A stretch of DNA of 64,000 bases from Gemmiger formicilis. Its GTDB lineage: Bacteria; Bacillota; Clostridia; Oscillospirales; Ruminococcaceae. The notes below the pieces were generated by a model that saw nothing but the letters and a program-made list of their open reading frames with translations, searched no databases and had not been told where the DNA came from. Location: assembly GCF_016900095.1 (NCBI RefSeq), contig NZ_JACJJP010000013.1:1-64000 (forward strand). The letters run 5' to 3'. Below, piece after piece: positions 34,666 to 44,781 of this stretch (its first letter is position 1; the number at the start of each line of letters is the position of its first letter). The position numbers and the translations under genes were made by a program.

Positions 34666-34848
34666 TCAGCGGGTGTACTGGGTGATCATGTGATCCAGTT
34701 CCTTCAGCGCCTTTTCGGCTCCGCGGGTCATCTTGTTCATGGTTTTGCGCATCTGGCGCTGGTCATGGGTGGCCACATACACGGCGGCGGCGCCCATGGC
34801 AGCCCCCATTGCGGCGGTGGCCATGGTGGTCATGGTGGTGCTTTTCAT
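34666..34848 (-). CDS. Small alanine-rich membrane-associated protein
   Basis: A 60-residue protein with a short Ala/Gly/Met-rich hydrophobic N-terminal segment (about 8-27) and a basic amphipathic C-terminal helix (DQRQMRKTMNKMTRGAEKALKEL). This is the look of small YtxH-like envelope proteins, but no family is certain. AAGGAG precedes the ATG by about 11 nt. Convergent with serA and divergent from the pyridoxamine kinase gene. Coding status is likely rather than proved. Confidence 0.6.
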   Translation of the reverse strand: MKSTTMTTMATAAMGAAMGAAAVYVATHDQRQMRKTMNKMTRGAEKALKELDHMITQYTR

Positions 34849-35014
34849 CGTTAATACGGCTCCTTTCGGTGTGAATCTGCCCGGTTTGCGGGTTCAGTGA
34901 TTAGTTTTCCAAACAGTTTCGCCATTATGCGTCTTTTTTTCTCCCGGCCGATATGGTAAAATCATCTCAACCGCCCGAAAAGGGCAAAATCTCCACGAAA
35001 AGAGCGTGCGTTCC

Positions 35015-35845
35015 ATGTCAGTAGCCCCCAAAACCGTCCTTTGCATCCATGATCTGCCCGGATTCGGGCGGGCCGGGCTGTCGGTGATCGTACCCATCCT
35101 GTCGGCCATCGGTGTGCAGGCCGTGGCGGTGCCCACCGCCGTGCTTTCCACCCATACCGGCGGTCTGGGTGCCCCCGCCCGTCTTTCCAGTCCGGGATAC
35201 GGTCCGGCGGCACTGGCCCATTATCGCCGGTTGGGGGTGCGGTTCGACTGCATCTATTCGGGATACTTGTCCGAACCGGAACAGGCCCTTTTGGTGGAAC
35301 AGGCCATGGAATACTGGCCGGACGCCCTGACGGTGGTGGACCCGGTGATGGGCGACAACGGCCGGATGTACAGCGGCCTGGCCCAGGAGATGGTGCCCGC
35401 CCTGTACACCCTGTGCAGCAAGGCGGACCTGATTCTGCCCAACGCCACCGAGGCTGCCCTGCTTTTAGGGGATCCGCTGCCCGCCCCCGGCTCCGTCACC
35501 CCCGAAGCCGCGGCCGAAACCGCCGCCCGGCTGACCCGGGTATGCCCCCAGGTGCTGCTGACCGGAATCACCGCCGGGCACAGCATCGTCTGTGTGGGAG
35601 CAGACAAAAACGGTGCGTCCTACACCGTGCGCACCCCGCTGATTCCCCGGCTGTTCCACGGCACGGGGGACATCTTCGGCGCGGTGCTGGTGGGACGGCT
35701 TTTGCAGGGCAACGTGCCCGAAGCCGCTGCCCAGGCCGCCGCGGTGTTTGTGGGCGACTGCCTGCGCGCCACCCCAGAGGGCGCCGACGAGCGGCTGGGG
35801 GTCTGGCTGGAATCGGTGCTGGGACGACTGGTCCCCAACGCCTGA
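35015..35845 (+). CDS. Pyridoxamine/pyridoxal kinase, PdxY-like
   Basis: A 276-residue ribokinase-fold kinase that phosphorylates vitamin B6 vitamers. The N-terminal block (DLPGFGRAGLSVIVP, then AVPTAVLSTHTGG), the VVDPVMGDNGRMY stretch, LILPNATEAALLLG and the anion-hole motif FHGTGDIFGAVLVG match the family; the DIFGA Asp is the catalytic base. ATG at 35015 is preferred over the GTG at 35006 because AAAAGAG is about 10 nt upstream. Its PLP product is needed by the SerC, PatB-like and Met-gamma-lyase-like enzymes here. Confidence 0.88.
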   Translation: MSVAPKTVLCIHDLPGFGRAGLSVIVPILSAIGVQAVAVPTAVLSTHTGGLGAPARLSSPGYGPAALAHYRRLGVRFDCIYSGYLSEPEQALLVEQAMEYWPDALTVVDPVMGDNGRMYSGLAQEMVPALYTLCSKADLILPNATEAALLLGDPLPAPGSVTPEAAAETAARLTRVCPQVLLTGITAGHSIVCVGADKNGASYTVRTPLIPRLFHGTGDIFGAVLVGRLLQGNVPEAAAQAAAVFVGDCLRATPEGADERLGVWLESVLGRLVPNA

Positions 35846-35881
35846 TTTTTTCCACTTTATGACATGAGGAAGTTGAAAACA

Positions 35882-36379
35882 ATGCCTGAACTGAATATTG
35901 TGCTGGTGGAACCCCAGATTCCCCAGAATACCGGCAACGTGGCCCGGACCTGCGCGGTGACCGGAGCCCGGCTGCACCTGGTGGGGCCCATGGGATTCAA
36001 GATTGATGACAAGAAATTAAAGAGGGCCGGTCTTGACTATTGGGGGCAGCTTGATATAACATACTATCAGAGCTTATCGGAATTTATGGCGGCAAACCCC
36101 GGCCCGTTTTTTTATTTTTCTTCCAAGGCCACCCACCGGCACACGGATCTTGCGTATCCGGACGGGGCGTATCTTGTGTTCGGGCGGGAGGATGCCGGTC
36201 TGCCCGAAGAGCTGCTGGCCGCCAACCCCGATACCTGTGTGCGCATTCCCATGCGCCGGGGGGAACGCTGCCTGAACCTGTCCAACTCTGTGGCAATTGG
36301 GGTATACGAAGCTCTGCGTCAGTGGAACTTTGCGGATCTGGAAACACAGGGGCAACTGACAAAATACAAATGGAAGTGA
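35882..36379 (+). CDS. trmL: tRNA (cytidine/uridine-34 2'-O)-methyltransferase
   Basis: A 165-residue SPOUT methyltransferase that modifies the wobble nucleotide of leucine tRNAs. The knot motifs are complete: PQNTGNVARTCAVTGA, LVFGREDAGLP and CLNLSNSVAIGVYEALRQ. The ATG at 35882 has GAGGAAG upstream; the in-frame ATG at 35864 contains that ribosome site and is unlikely. It lies 36 bp after the kinase and 17 bp before the DegV gene, so the three may share an mRNA. Confidence 0.92.
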   Translation: MPELNIVLVEPQIPQNTGNVARTCAVTGARLHLVGPMGFKIDDKKLKRAGLDYWGQLDITYYQSLSEFMAANPGPFFYFSSKATHRHTDLAYPDGAYLVFGREDAGLPEELLAANPDTCVRIPMRRGERCLNLSNSVAIGVYEALRQWNFADLETQGQLTKYKWK

Positions 36380-36396
36380 GAGAAGTGAGTACACCG

Positions 36397-37302
36397 ATGG
36401 AACGTAAACTTGCGATCATGACCGATTCCAGCTGCGACATCCCGAAGGATATGGCCGAGAAGTACGGGATCGACGTCTATGACTTCCCCATCAACATTGA
36501 CGGGAAGGAGTATTTTGAGCGCCGCGACCTGACCTGTGACCAGTTCTACGAATTGATGCGCAACGCCCAGGGCGTGCCCACCACGGCGGCCATCACCGCC
36601 ATGCAGTGGCTGGAAATTTATACCCGCTACGCCGACGAAGGCTACACCGACGTGCTGCACGTGAGCATCAACAGCGCCGGTTCCGCCACCTACGGCTACG
36701 CCCAGCAGGCCGCGGCCCAGCTGGCTGAAGAGCGCCCCGACTGCACCATGAAGATTCATCTGGTGGACAGCCATACTTATTCCATGGTGTTCGGCTATTA
36801 TCTGTGCGAATGCGCCCGCAAGCTGCGCAACGGCGGCGAGCTGCACGCCTGCATTGCCGAGCTGGAACACAAGCTGGCCTGCGTAGAGGTCTGCCTGGCT
36901 GCGTACAGCCTGAAACAGATGAAGAAATCCGGCCGTGTTTCGGCGGCTGCCGCCTTTGCGGGCGAACTGCTGGGCCTGCGCCCCATCATCAGCCTGAACG
37001 ACGGCATCAGCCATGTGGAAGCCAAGGTACGCGGCGATGCCGCCGTGCCCGTGGCCATGCTGAAGTGGGTGAAGACCCGGGTGGATGACATGAAGAAGAC
37101 CCCCTACCTCATCGCCTACACTTCCAGCACCGCCAAGCGGGACGAACTGCTCAAGCTGTGCAAGAAGGAATTCGGCCATGCCCCCCTGGGCGTGTTCCAG
37201 CTGGGCGGCGCCGTCAGCGCCAACACCGGGCCCGATGCCATCGCCGTTGTGTTTGAGGGCAAGCCCCGTCGTCTGGCGGACTACCAGCCTTCCCTGCCCT
37301 GA
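36397..37302 (+). CDS. DegV-family fatty-acid-binding protein
   Basis: A 301-residue DegV protein. DegV/FakB proteins hold a fatty acid for phosphorylation by the FakA kinase. The N-terminal AIMTDSSCDIPKDMAEKYGIDV and the central HVSINSAGSATYGYA motif are typical. The start could be ATG 36397 or GTG 36385; both have only a purine-rich ribosome region (GGAAGTGAGAGAAG), and I keep the ATG. A terminator follows. FakA is not in the window. Confidence 0.9.
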   Translation: MERKLAIMTDSSCDIPKDMAEKYGIDVYDFPINIDGKEYFERRDLTCDQFYELMRNAQGVPTTAAITAMQWLEIYTRYADEGYTDVLHVSINSAGSATYGYAQQAAAQLAEERPDCTMKIHLVDSHTYSMVFGYYLCECARKLRNGGELHACIAELEHKLACVEVCLAAYSLKQMKKSGRVSAAAAFAGELLGLRPIISLNDGISHVEAKVRGDAAVPVAMLKWVKTRVDDMKKTPYLIAYTSSTAKRDELLKLCKKEFGHAPLGVFQLGGAVSANTGPDAIAVVFEGKPRRLADYQPSLP

Positions 37303-37314
37303 CCCTGTATGTTC

Positions 37315-37349
37315 GGGCCGTCACCCCCTGCCGGGCGGCGGCCCTTTTT
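37315..37349 (+). terminator. Terminator of the DegV gene
   Basis: GGGCCG (37315-37320) pairs with CGGCCC (37339-37344) and TTTTT follows directly. Confidence 0.7.
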
Positions 37350-37404
37350 GCTGCGCTGTTTTGCCTTGCGGTATCCCATTTTGTGAGAAAAGGACGTGAA
37401 TCCC

Positions 37405-38808
37405 ATGCAGACAAGCAACACCCTGACCCTGCGGGAGTGTGTGCTGGGCGACCGCCCCTTCTACCGCCATGTGGCGGTGGTGGTCATGCCCATTATCGTG
37501 CAGAATACCCTGTCCAACGTGGTCAGCCTGCTGGACAACGTGATGGTGGGCCAGGTGGGCACCCTGCCCATGAGCGCCGTGGCCATCATCAACCAGCTTC
37601 TGTTTGTGTACAATCTGGTCATCTGGGGCAGTCTGGCCGGAGCCGGCATCTTCGGTGCCCAGTTCTTCGGCCAGGGCAACATGGAAGGGGTGCGCCAGAC
37701 CTTCCGCATCAAGCTGGTCACCGCCGCCGCGCTGACCGCCGGGGCCATCCTTCTGTTCGCGGCGGCGGGCACCCCGCTCATTGAGCTGTATCTCACCGGG
37801 GATACCTCCCCCGCCGACGCCGTCGCCACCCTGGGATATGCCAGGGAGTATCTGTGGGTGATGCTGGTGGGGCTTGTTCCCTTTGCGGTGACCCAGACCT
37901 ACGCCGGTACCTTGCGGGAGTCCGGTCAAACCACCCTGCCCATGCAGGCCAGCATGACCGCTATGGTGGTCAACTTTATTTTCAACGGGCTGCTCATCTT
38001 CGGGTTGTTCGGGTTCCCGGCCCTGGGGGTGGTGGGTGCCGGTGTGGCTACCTCCCTTTCCCGTTTTGTGGAGTGTGCCATCGTGGTGACCGGATCCCAC
38101 CGCAGTGTGGAACGGTACCCCTTCTTTTCGGGGGTGTACGCCTCCTTCCGCATTCCGGGTGCGCTGGTCCGCCAGGTGGCCATCAAGGGAGCGCCTCTGC
38201 TGCTCAACGAATTCTTGTGGAGCGTGAGCCAGGCGGCGCTGCTGCAGTGCTACTCGGTGCGGGGCATCCAGGTGGTGGCGGCGCTGAACATCTGCAACAC
38301 CATCACCGTCATCTTCAACGAGGTGTTTCTCTCCCTGGGCAACGCCACCGCCATTCTGGTGGGACAGGAGCTGGGCGCAGGGCGCAAGGACGGCGCCCGC
38401 CGCACCGCCTGGCGGATGATCGTGCTCAGCGCTTCCAGCTGTCTGGTCATGGGCAGTCTGCTGGCCCTGTTCAGCCCGCTGATCCCCCACGTGTACAACA
38501 CCGAAATGTCCATCCGCCTTCTGGCGTCCAGCCTGATCCGGGTAGCAGCACTGTGCATGCCGCTGTTTGCCCTGGCCAACGCCATGTACTTCACCCTGCG
38601 GTCGGGAGGCAAGACCTTCATCACCTTCCTGTTCGACAGCTGCTTCACCTGGGCCGCCAACGTGCCCATGGCCTTTGTGCTGACCCGCTTTACCGGACTG
38701 AATATTGTGCTGGTTTACTTTCTGGTAAACGTGTTGGACCTGATCAAGTGCCTGATCGGCTTTGCCCTGGTCAAGGGCGGGTCCTGGGTGCGTTCCATCG
38801 TGGAATAG
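37405..38808 (+). CDS. MATE-family exporter (second copy)
   Basis: A 467-residue, roughly 12-helix MATE transporter, distant in sequence from the one at 6009-7370. VMPIIVQNTLSNVVSLLDNVMVG starts helix 1, and the paired domains with GAGIFGAQFFGQGN and GNATAILVGQELGAG are family features. ATG at 37405 is preferred over 37396, which would overlap the AAAGGA site. It probably exports a metabolite or drug using an ion gradient; the substrate is unknown. Confidence 0.9.
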   Translation: MQTSNTLTLRECVLGDRPFYRHVAVVVMPIIVQNTLSNVVSLLDNVMVGQVGTLPMSAVAIINQLLFVYNLVIWGSLAGAGIFGAQFFGQGNMEGVRQTFRIKLVTAAALTAGAILLFAAAGTPLIELYLTGDTSPADAVATLGYAREYLWVMLVGLVPFAVTQTYAGTLRESGQTTLPMQASMTAMVVNFIFNGLLIFGLFGFPALGVVGAGVATSLSRFVECAIVVTGSHRSVERYPFFSGVYASFRIPGALVRQVAIKGAPLLLNEFLWSVSQAALLQCYSVRGIQVVAALNICNTITVIFNEVFLSLGNATAILVGQELGAGRKDGARRTAWRMIVLSASSCLVMGSLLALFSPLIPHVYNTEMSIRLLASSLIRVAALCMPLFALANAMYFTLRSGGKTFITFLFDSCFTWAANVPMAFVLTRFTGLNIVLVYFLVNVLDLIKCLIGFALVKGGSWVRSIVE

Positions 38809-38833
38809 GCAGGTTTTTCCGGCAACAAAACTG

Positions 38834-38865
38834 CCCCGGCATCTTGCAAGGTGCCGGGGTTTTTG
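38834..38865 (+). terminator. Terminator of the second MATE gene
   Basis: CCCCGGCA (38834-38841) pairs with TGCCGGGG (38852-38859) and TTTTT follows. The loop and 3' arm also carry the -35 and spacer of the queT promoter. Confidence 0.85.
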
Positions 38866-38872
38866 TTATAAT
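38844..38872 (+). promoter_or_regulatory. Promoter of the queT transcript, nested in a terminator
   Basis: TTGCAA at 38844-38849 and TATAAT at 38867-38872 with a 17-bp spacer. The -35 is in the terminator loop and the spacer includes its 3' arm and T tract. The start point would be about 38879, just ahead of the riboswitch. Confidence 0.75.
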
Positions 38873-38883
38873 AGCCTTTTGTT

Positions 38884-38987
38884 GAGCAACTTAGGATTTT
38901 AGGCTCCGCCGCTTGGTTTTGCACCCTGCGGCGACAAACCGACCGGGGCTGGCGGTCCCGTGTCCGGTCAAAATCTATCCGCCGGAG
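38884..38987 (+). ncRNA. preQ1-III riboswitch
   Basis: The leader before queT opens with GAGCAACTTAGGATTTTAGG and closes with GTCAAAATCTATCCGCCGGAG-like sequence. These are the conserved ends I know from the preQ1-III class first described in Ruminococcaceae. Between them lies a GC-rich arm (CCGCCGC with GCGGCG) and a GGCGG/CCGCC stem. The pseudoknot pairing GGAT with ATCC is available. The GGAG at 38984-38987, nine nt before the start codon, ends the aptamer, so ligand binding should hide the ribosome site and switch translation off. Confidence 0.88.
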
Positions 38988-38996
38988 TATTGTACT

Positions 38997-39620
38997 ATGA
39001 TGAATTGGATTATCGTGTTCGTGGCCGCTGTGCTGGCGGTCTTTCTGGGTGTTCGGCTGGCCATGCGCCGCGACGACACCGCACAGGGCAGCGCCGTGCG
39101 CACCAACCGGATGGTTCGCTGCGCCATGATCGCCGCCGTGTATGTGGTGCTGTGCCTGGCGCTGCAGCCCTTCAGCTACGGCGCCGTGCAGGTTCGCCTG
39201 GCCGAGGCCCTGTGCCTGCTGCCGGTGTTCGGCCCGGAATACATTGTGGGCGTGACCCTGGGCTGCCTGCTGGCCAACGCCCTGGGCTCCACCGTCATTG
39301 ACGTGGTGTTCGGCACTCTGGCCACCCTGCTGGCTTGCCTGGTCACCTACGCTCTGCGCAATGTGCAGGTGAAGGGCCTGGCCCTGCCTGCTTCCCTGCC
39401 TCCGGTGATTTTTAACGCCGTGATCGTGGGCTGGGAGATCAGCGTCTTCTTCTCCGATACCCCGGCCACCCTGCCTGTCACCCTGTTCAACATGCTGACG
39501 GTGGGCATTGGCGAAGTGATCAGCTGCTGCATTCTGGGCGTGCTGCTGGTCCGCCTGATTGAAACCAACCGCGAGCTGAAAAAGCTCTTTGTGGAACCTG
39601 TGAAGCATCCTGTGGGCTGA
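38997..39620 (+). CDS. queT: QueT-family queuosine precursor transporter
   Basis: A 207-residue membrane protein, the substrate-binding component of an ECF-type importer for preQ0/preQ1 or queuine. About five or six helices are visible; RMVRCAMIAAVYVVLCLALQP and the VRLAEALCLLPVFGPEYIVG block with conserved Glu are typical. Two adjacent ATG codons (38997, 39000) are both in frame; the first has GGAG at 9 nt. The preceding preQ1-III riboswitch confirms the ligand class. The ECF energising module must be encoded elsewhere. Confidence 0.93.
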   Translation: MMNWIIVFVAAVLAVFLGVRLAMRRDDTAQGSAVRTNRMVRCAMIAAVYVVLCLALQPFSYGAVQVRLAEALCLLPVFGPEYIVGVTLGCLLANALGSTVIDVVFGTLATLLACLVTYALRNVQVKGLALPASLPPVIFNAVIVGWEISVFFSDTPATLPVTLFNMLTVGIGEVISCCILGVLLVRLIETNRELKKLFVEPVKHPVG

Positions 39621-39643
39621 GCGCCCACCGAAAGGAGGACGTC

Positions 39644-40294
39644 ATGCGCCCCGAACTGATTTTGTGGGACTGGAACGGCACTTTGCTGGATGACGCCAAG
39701 CTTGGCCTGGATGCGCTCAACCGTCTTTTGGCCCGCTTCGGCTATCCCCAGCGGTACGACATGGCGTCTTACCGGAAGATCTTCGGATTTCCTGTGGAAG
39801 ACTATTATCTGCGTGCCGGGATGGACTTTTCCCGGCACCCTTTTGCTGTTCTGGCCGAAAGTTATATGGCCGATTACATTCCCCACGCCAAGGCTTGTCC
39901 TCTGGCGGCCGGCGCCCGGGATACCCTGCAAGCCTTTGCGGACGCCGGTCTGCGGCAGGTGATTCTGTCCGCTTCCCCCGTGGATGTGCTGGAACAGCAG
40001 GTCCGGGAACGGGGCGTGCGGAACTTTTTTGACCGTCTGCTGGGCCTGGGCGACATCTACGCCAAGAGCAAGGTAGATCTGGGATTGAATTATCTGCACA
40101 AAAGCGGGCTGGACCCCGCCCGTGCGGTGATGATCGGTGATACGGTACACGACTTTGAGGTGGCCCGGGCCATGGGCGTGCGGTGCGTGCTGCAGTGCGG
40201 CGGGCACCAGGACGCCGAAACCCTGGGCACCACCGGTGCCCCCGTATGCGATACCCTGGGCGACGCAGCCGCCCTTATTCTGGAGGAAGATTGA
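39644..40294 (+). CDS. HAD-superfamily phosphatase, phosphoglycolate-phosphatase-like
   Basis: A 216-residue HAD hydrolase with a small helical cap. Motif I reads DWNGTLLDD, so the usual second Asp (general acid/base) is Asn. Motif II is ILSAS, and the late acidic motif is MIGDTVHDFEVA. The pattern resembles Gph-like phosphatases, and a role as phosphoserine phosphatase cannot be excluded. ATG with AAAGGAGG. Sits 23 bp after queT and one nucleotide before the EamA gene, so it is likely in the queT transcript. Confidence 0.85.
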   Translation: MRPELILWDWNGTLLDDAKLGLDALNRLLARFGYPQRYDMASYRKIFGFPVEDYYLRAGMDFSRHPFAVLAESYMADYIPHAKACPLAAGARDTLQAFADAGLRQVILSASPVDVLEQQVRERGVRNFFDRLLGLGDIYAKSKVDLGLNYLHKSGLDPARAVMIGDTVHDFEVARAMGVRCVLQCGGHQDAETLGTTGAPVCDTLGDAAALILEED

Positions 40295-40295
40295 G

Positions 40296-41234
40296 ATGGA
40301 ATCGAAAAGCAACCAGGTAAAAGGTGCATTTCTGACCATGTTCGGCGCGGCCTGCTGGGGTATTTCCGGCTGCACGGGGCAATATCTGTTCACCCGGCAG
40401 GGCATGGATGCCTTCTGGCTGGCCCCCATCCGGCTGACGCTGGCGGGCATTCTGCTGTGCGGGTATTTCCTTGTGCGGAATCCCAAGCTTCTGTTCGCCC
40501 CCTGGCACGGCCGCCGAAACATCATCGACCTGCTGATCTACGGCATTGCGGGGGTCAGCGGCTGTCAGATGCTGTATTTCACCACCATCCAGCTGGCCGG
40601 AGCCGGCATGGCCACCATCCTGCAGAACATCTCGCCGGTGTTCATCCTGATGGTGGTTTGCTGGCAGGCCAAACGGATGCCCCGGGGCTTTGAGATCGGG
40701 TCCATCCTGCTGGCGTTGGTGGGCTTGTTCTTCCTGACCACCCACGGCAGCCTGGACGGCCTGGCCGTCAGCCCCGAAGCCCTGGTCACCGGCCTGTGCT
40801 GCGCCCTGTGCGTGGTGGTGTACACCGTGTGGCCCCACAATCTGCAGCAGCAGTTCCCCACCCCCGTGCTGCAAGGCTGGGCGTTCCTGGTGGGCGGCGT
40901 TCTGTTCAGCCTGATCTGCCGCCCCTGGGAGGTGGGCTATGTGCCCAACGCCATGGGTTGGCTGGGCATTGCGGTGGTGGTCATCATCGGCAATGTGGTG
41001 GCTTTCTGCAGCTTCATGCAGGGCGTCAAGATGGTGGGCGCCCAGAAAGCCAGCCTGTACAGCTTTGCGGAACCGGTGACGGCCGCCGTCATCAGCACCC
41101 TGGTGCTGGGGTCCTCTTTCAGCTTCTGGGATGCTTTGGGATTCGGGTGCATCTTCCTGATGCTGGTGCTGCTGGCCAAGCCGCAACCGCACCCCGCTGT
41201 TTCGGCTCCCAAACCGGCCAAGGCCCACACCTGA
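40296..41234 (+). CDS. EamA/DMT-superfamily transporter
   Basis: A 312-residue protein with ten predicted helices in two EamA repeats (AFLTMFGAACWGISG at the start; FAEPVTAAVISTLVLG near the end). The family exports amino acids, nucleobases or other metabolites. The ATG at 40296 begins one base after the HAD stop, and the GGAGGAAG inside the HAD gene is its ribosome site, so translation is coupled. A longer in-frame reading upstream is a shadow of the HAD gene. Confidence 0.9.
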   Translation: MESKSNQVKGAFLTMFGAACWGISGCTGQYLFTRQGMDAFWLAPIRLTLAGILLCGYFLVRNPKLLFAPWHGRRNIIDLLIYGIAGVSGCQMLYFTTIQLAGAGMATILQNISPVFILMVVCWQAKRMPRGFEIGSILLALVGLFFLTTHGSLDGLAVSPEALVTGLCCALCVVVYTVWPHNLQQQFPTPVLQGWAFLVGGVLFSLICRPWEVGYVPNAMGWLGIAVVVIIGNVVAFCSFMQGVKMVGAQKASLYSFAEPVTAAVISTLVLGSSFSFWDALGFGCIFLMLVLLAKPQPHPAVSAPKPAKAHT

Positions 41235-41260
41235 TTTCTTACAAAACAATATGCTTTTTA

Positions 41261-41300
41261 CACCCGCGCAAGGTTTGACACAGACCCTTGTGCGGGTGTA
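41261..41300 (+). repeat. Inverted repeat between the EamA gene and secA
   Basis: ACACCCGC-G-CAAGG (41261-41274) pairs with CCTTG-T-GCGGGTGT (41287-41300). Only ATTATATT follows, so termination is probably weak. The loop carries the -35 of the secA promoter. Confidence 0.7.
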
Positions 41301-41305
41301 TTATA
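41276..41305 (+). promoter_or_regulatory. Promoter of secA, nested in a hairpin
   Basis: TTGACA at 41276-41281 and TATTAT at 41300-41305 with an 18-bp spacer. The -35 is in the loop of the upstream inverted repeat and the spacer runs through its 3' arm. Confidence 0.75.
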
Positions 41306-41377
41306 TTGGAGTGTATCGCAATTACCATACGCTAAAACCGTCCGCCCTCTGGCGGCAGAAATGATAGGGGTTCGCAT

Positions 41378-44251
<2,874 letters not shown>

Positions 44252-44263
44252 GCCAGATAGCTG

Positions 44264-44293
44264 AGACCGGACCTTTGGGTCCGGTCTTTTTGT
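44264..44293 (+). terminator. Terminator of secA
   Basis: AGACCGGACC (44264-44273) pairs perfectly with GGTCCGGTCT (44278-44287) around TTTG, followed by TTTTG. Confidence 0.9.
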
Positions 44294-44313
44294 TTGGTCT
44301 GTTGCCCCGGCCT

Positions 44314-44341
44314 TTGCTTTCGGGGCGGAATGTGGTAGAAT
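44314..44341 (+). promoter_or_regulatory. Promoter of the DUF3783-apbE pair
   Basis: TTGCTT at 44314-44319 and TGG-TAGAAT (-10 at 44336-44341) with a 16-bp spacer and an extended -10, 41 bp before the ATG at 44383. Confidence 0.6.
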
Positions 44342-44382
44342 AAAATCCATTCCGAATCAAGTTACCGGAGGTTTTCTCTTTT

Positions 44383-44781
44383 ATGAAAGCACATGTACAG
44401 GCGGAACCGCGCTGCGTTCTGCTGTGGAATTTCGGCCCGCAGAACGCGGGATATGACCATCTGGTCCGCACGGCCGCTGCCCTGCGGCTGAAGGTGCGGC
44501 CCGTTGGCCCTGCCGAGCTGGGCGGCACGGTGGCAGACCTTTGTGCAGGACGGCGGGCGCCGGCCACACAGCTGCCCTCCCCCACCGACACCCCCGCCAT
44601 GATCATCAGCGGGCTGCGCCATGACGACGGGTCGCTGGGCCGGTTCGTGGACGAGATCCGCCGGGGCGGCGCCGACATTCCCCTTCGGGCCATGGTCACC
44701 CCCACCAGCCGGAGCTGGACCCTGGACGCCCTGCTGCGGGAACTGTGTGAGGAGCACGCCGCCGTGGGAGGCAGGGAATGA
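44383..44781 (+). CDS. DUF3783-type protein of unknown function
   Basis: A 132-residue soluble protein. VLLWNFGPQNAGYDHLVRTAAALRL-type opening and the MIISGLRHDD turn resemble DUF3783 proteins of Clostridia. No catalytic motif is visible. Its stop overlaps the apbE start by ATGA (44778-44781), so the two are translationally coupled. The link with ApbE suggests a role around flavin transfer or redox proteins, but this is only positional inference. Confidence 0.7.
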   Translation: MKAHVQAEPRCVLLWNFGPQNAGYDHLVRTAAALRLKVRPVGPAELGGTVADLCAGRRAPATQLPSPTDTPAMIISGLRHDDGSLGRFVDEIRRGGADIPLRAMVTPTSRSWTLDALLRELCEEHAAVGGRE

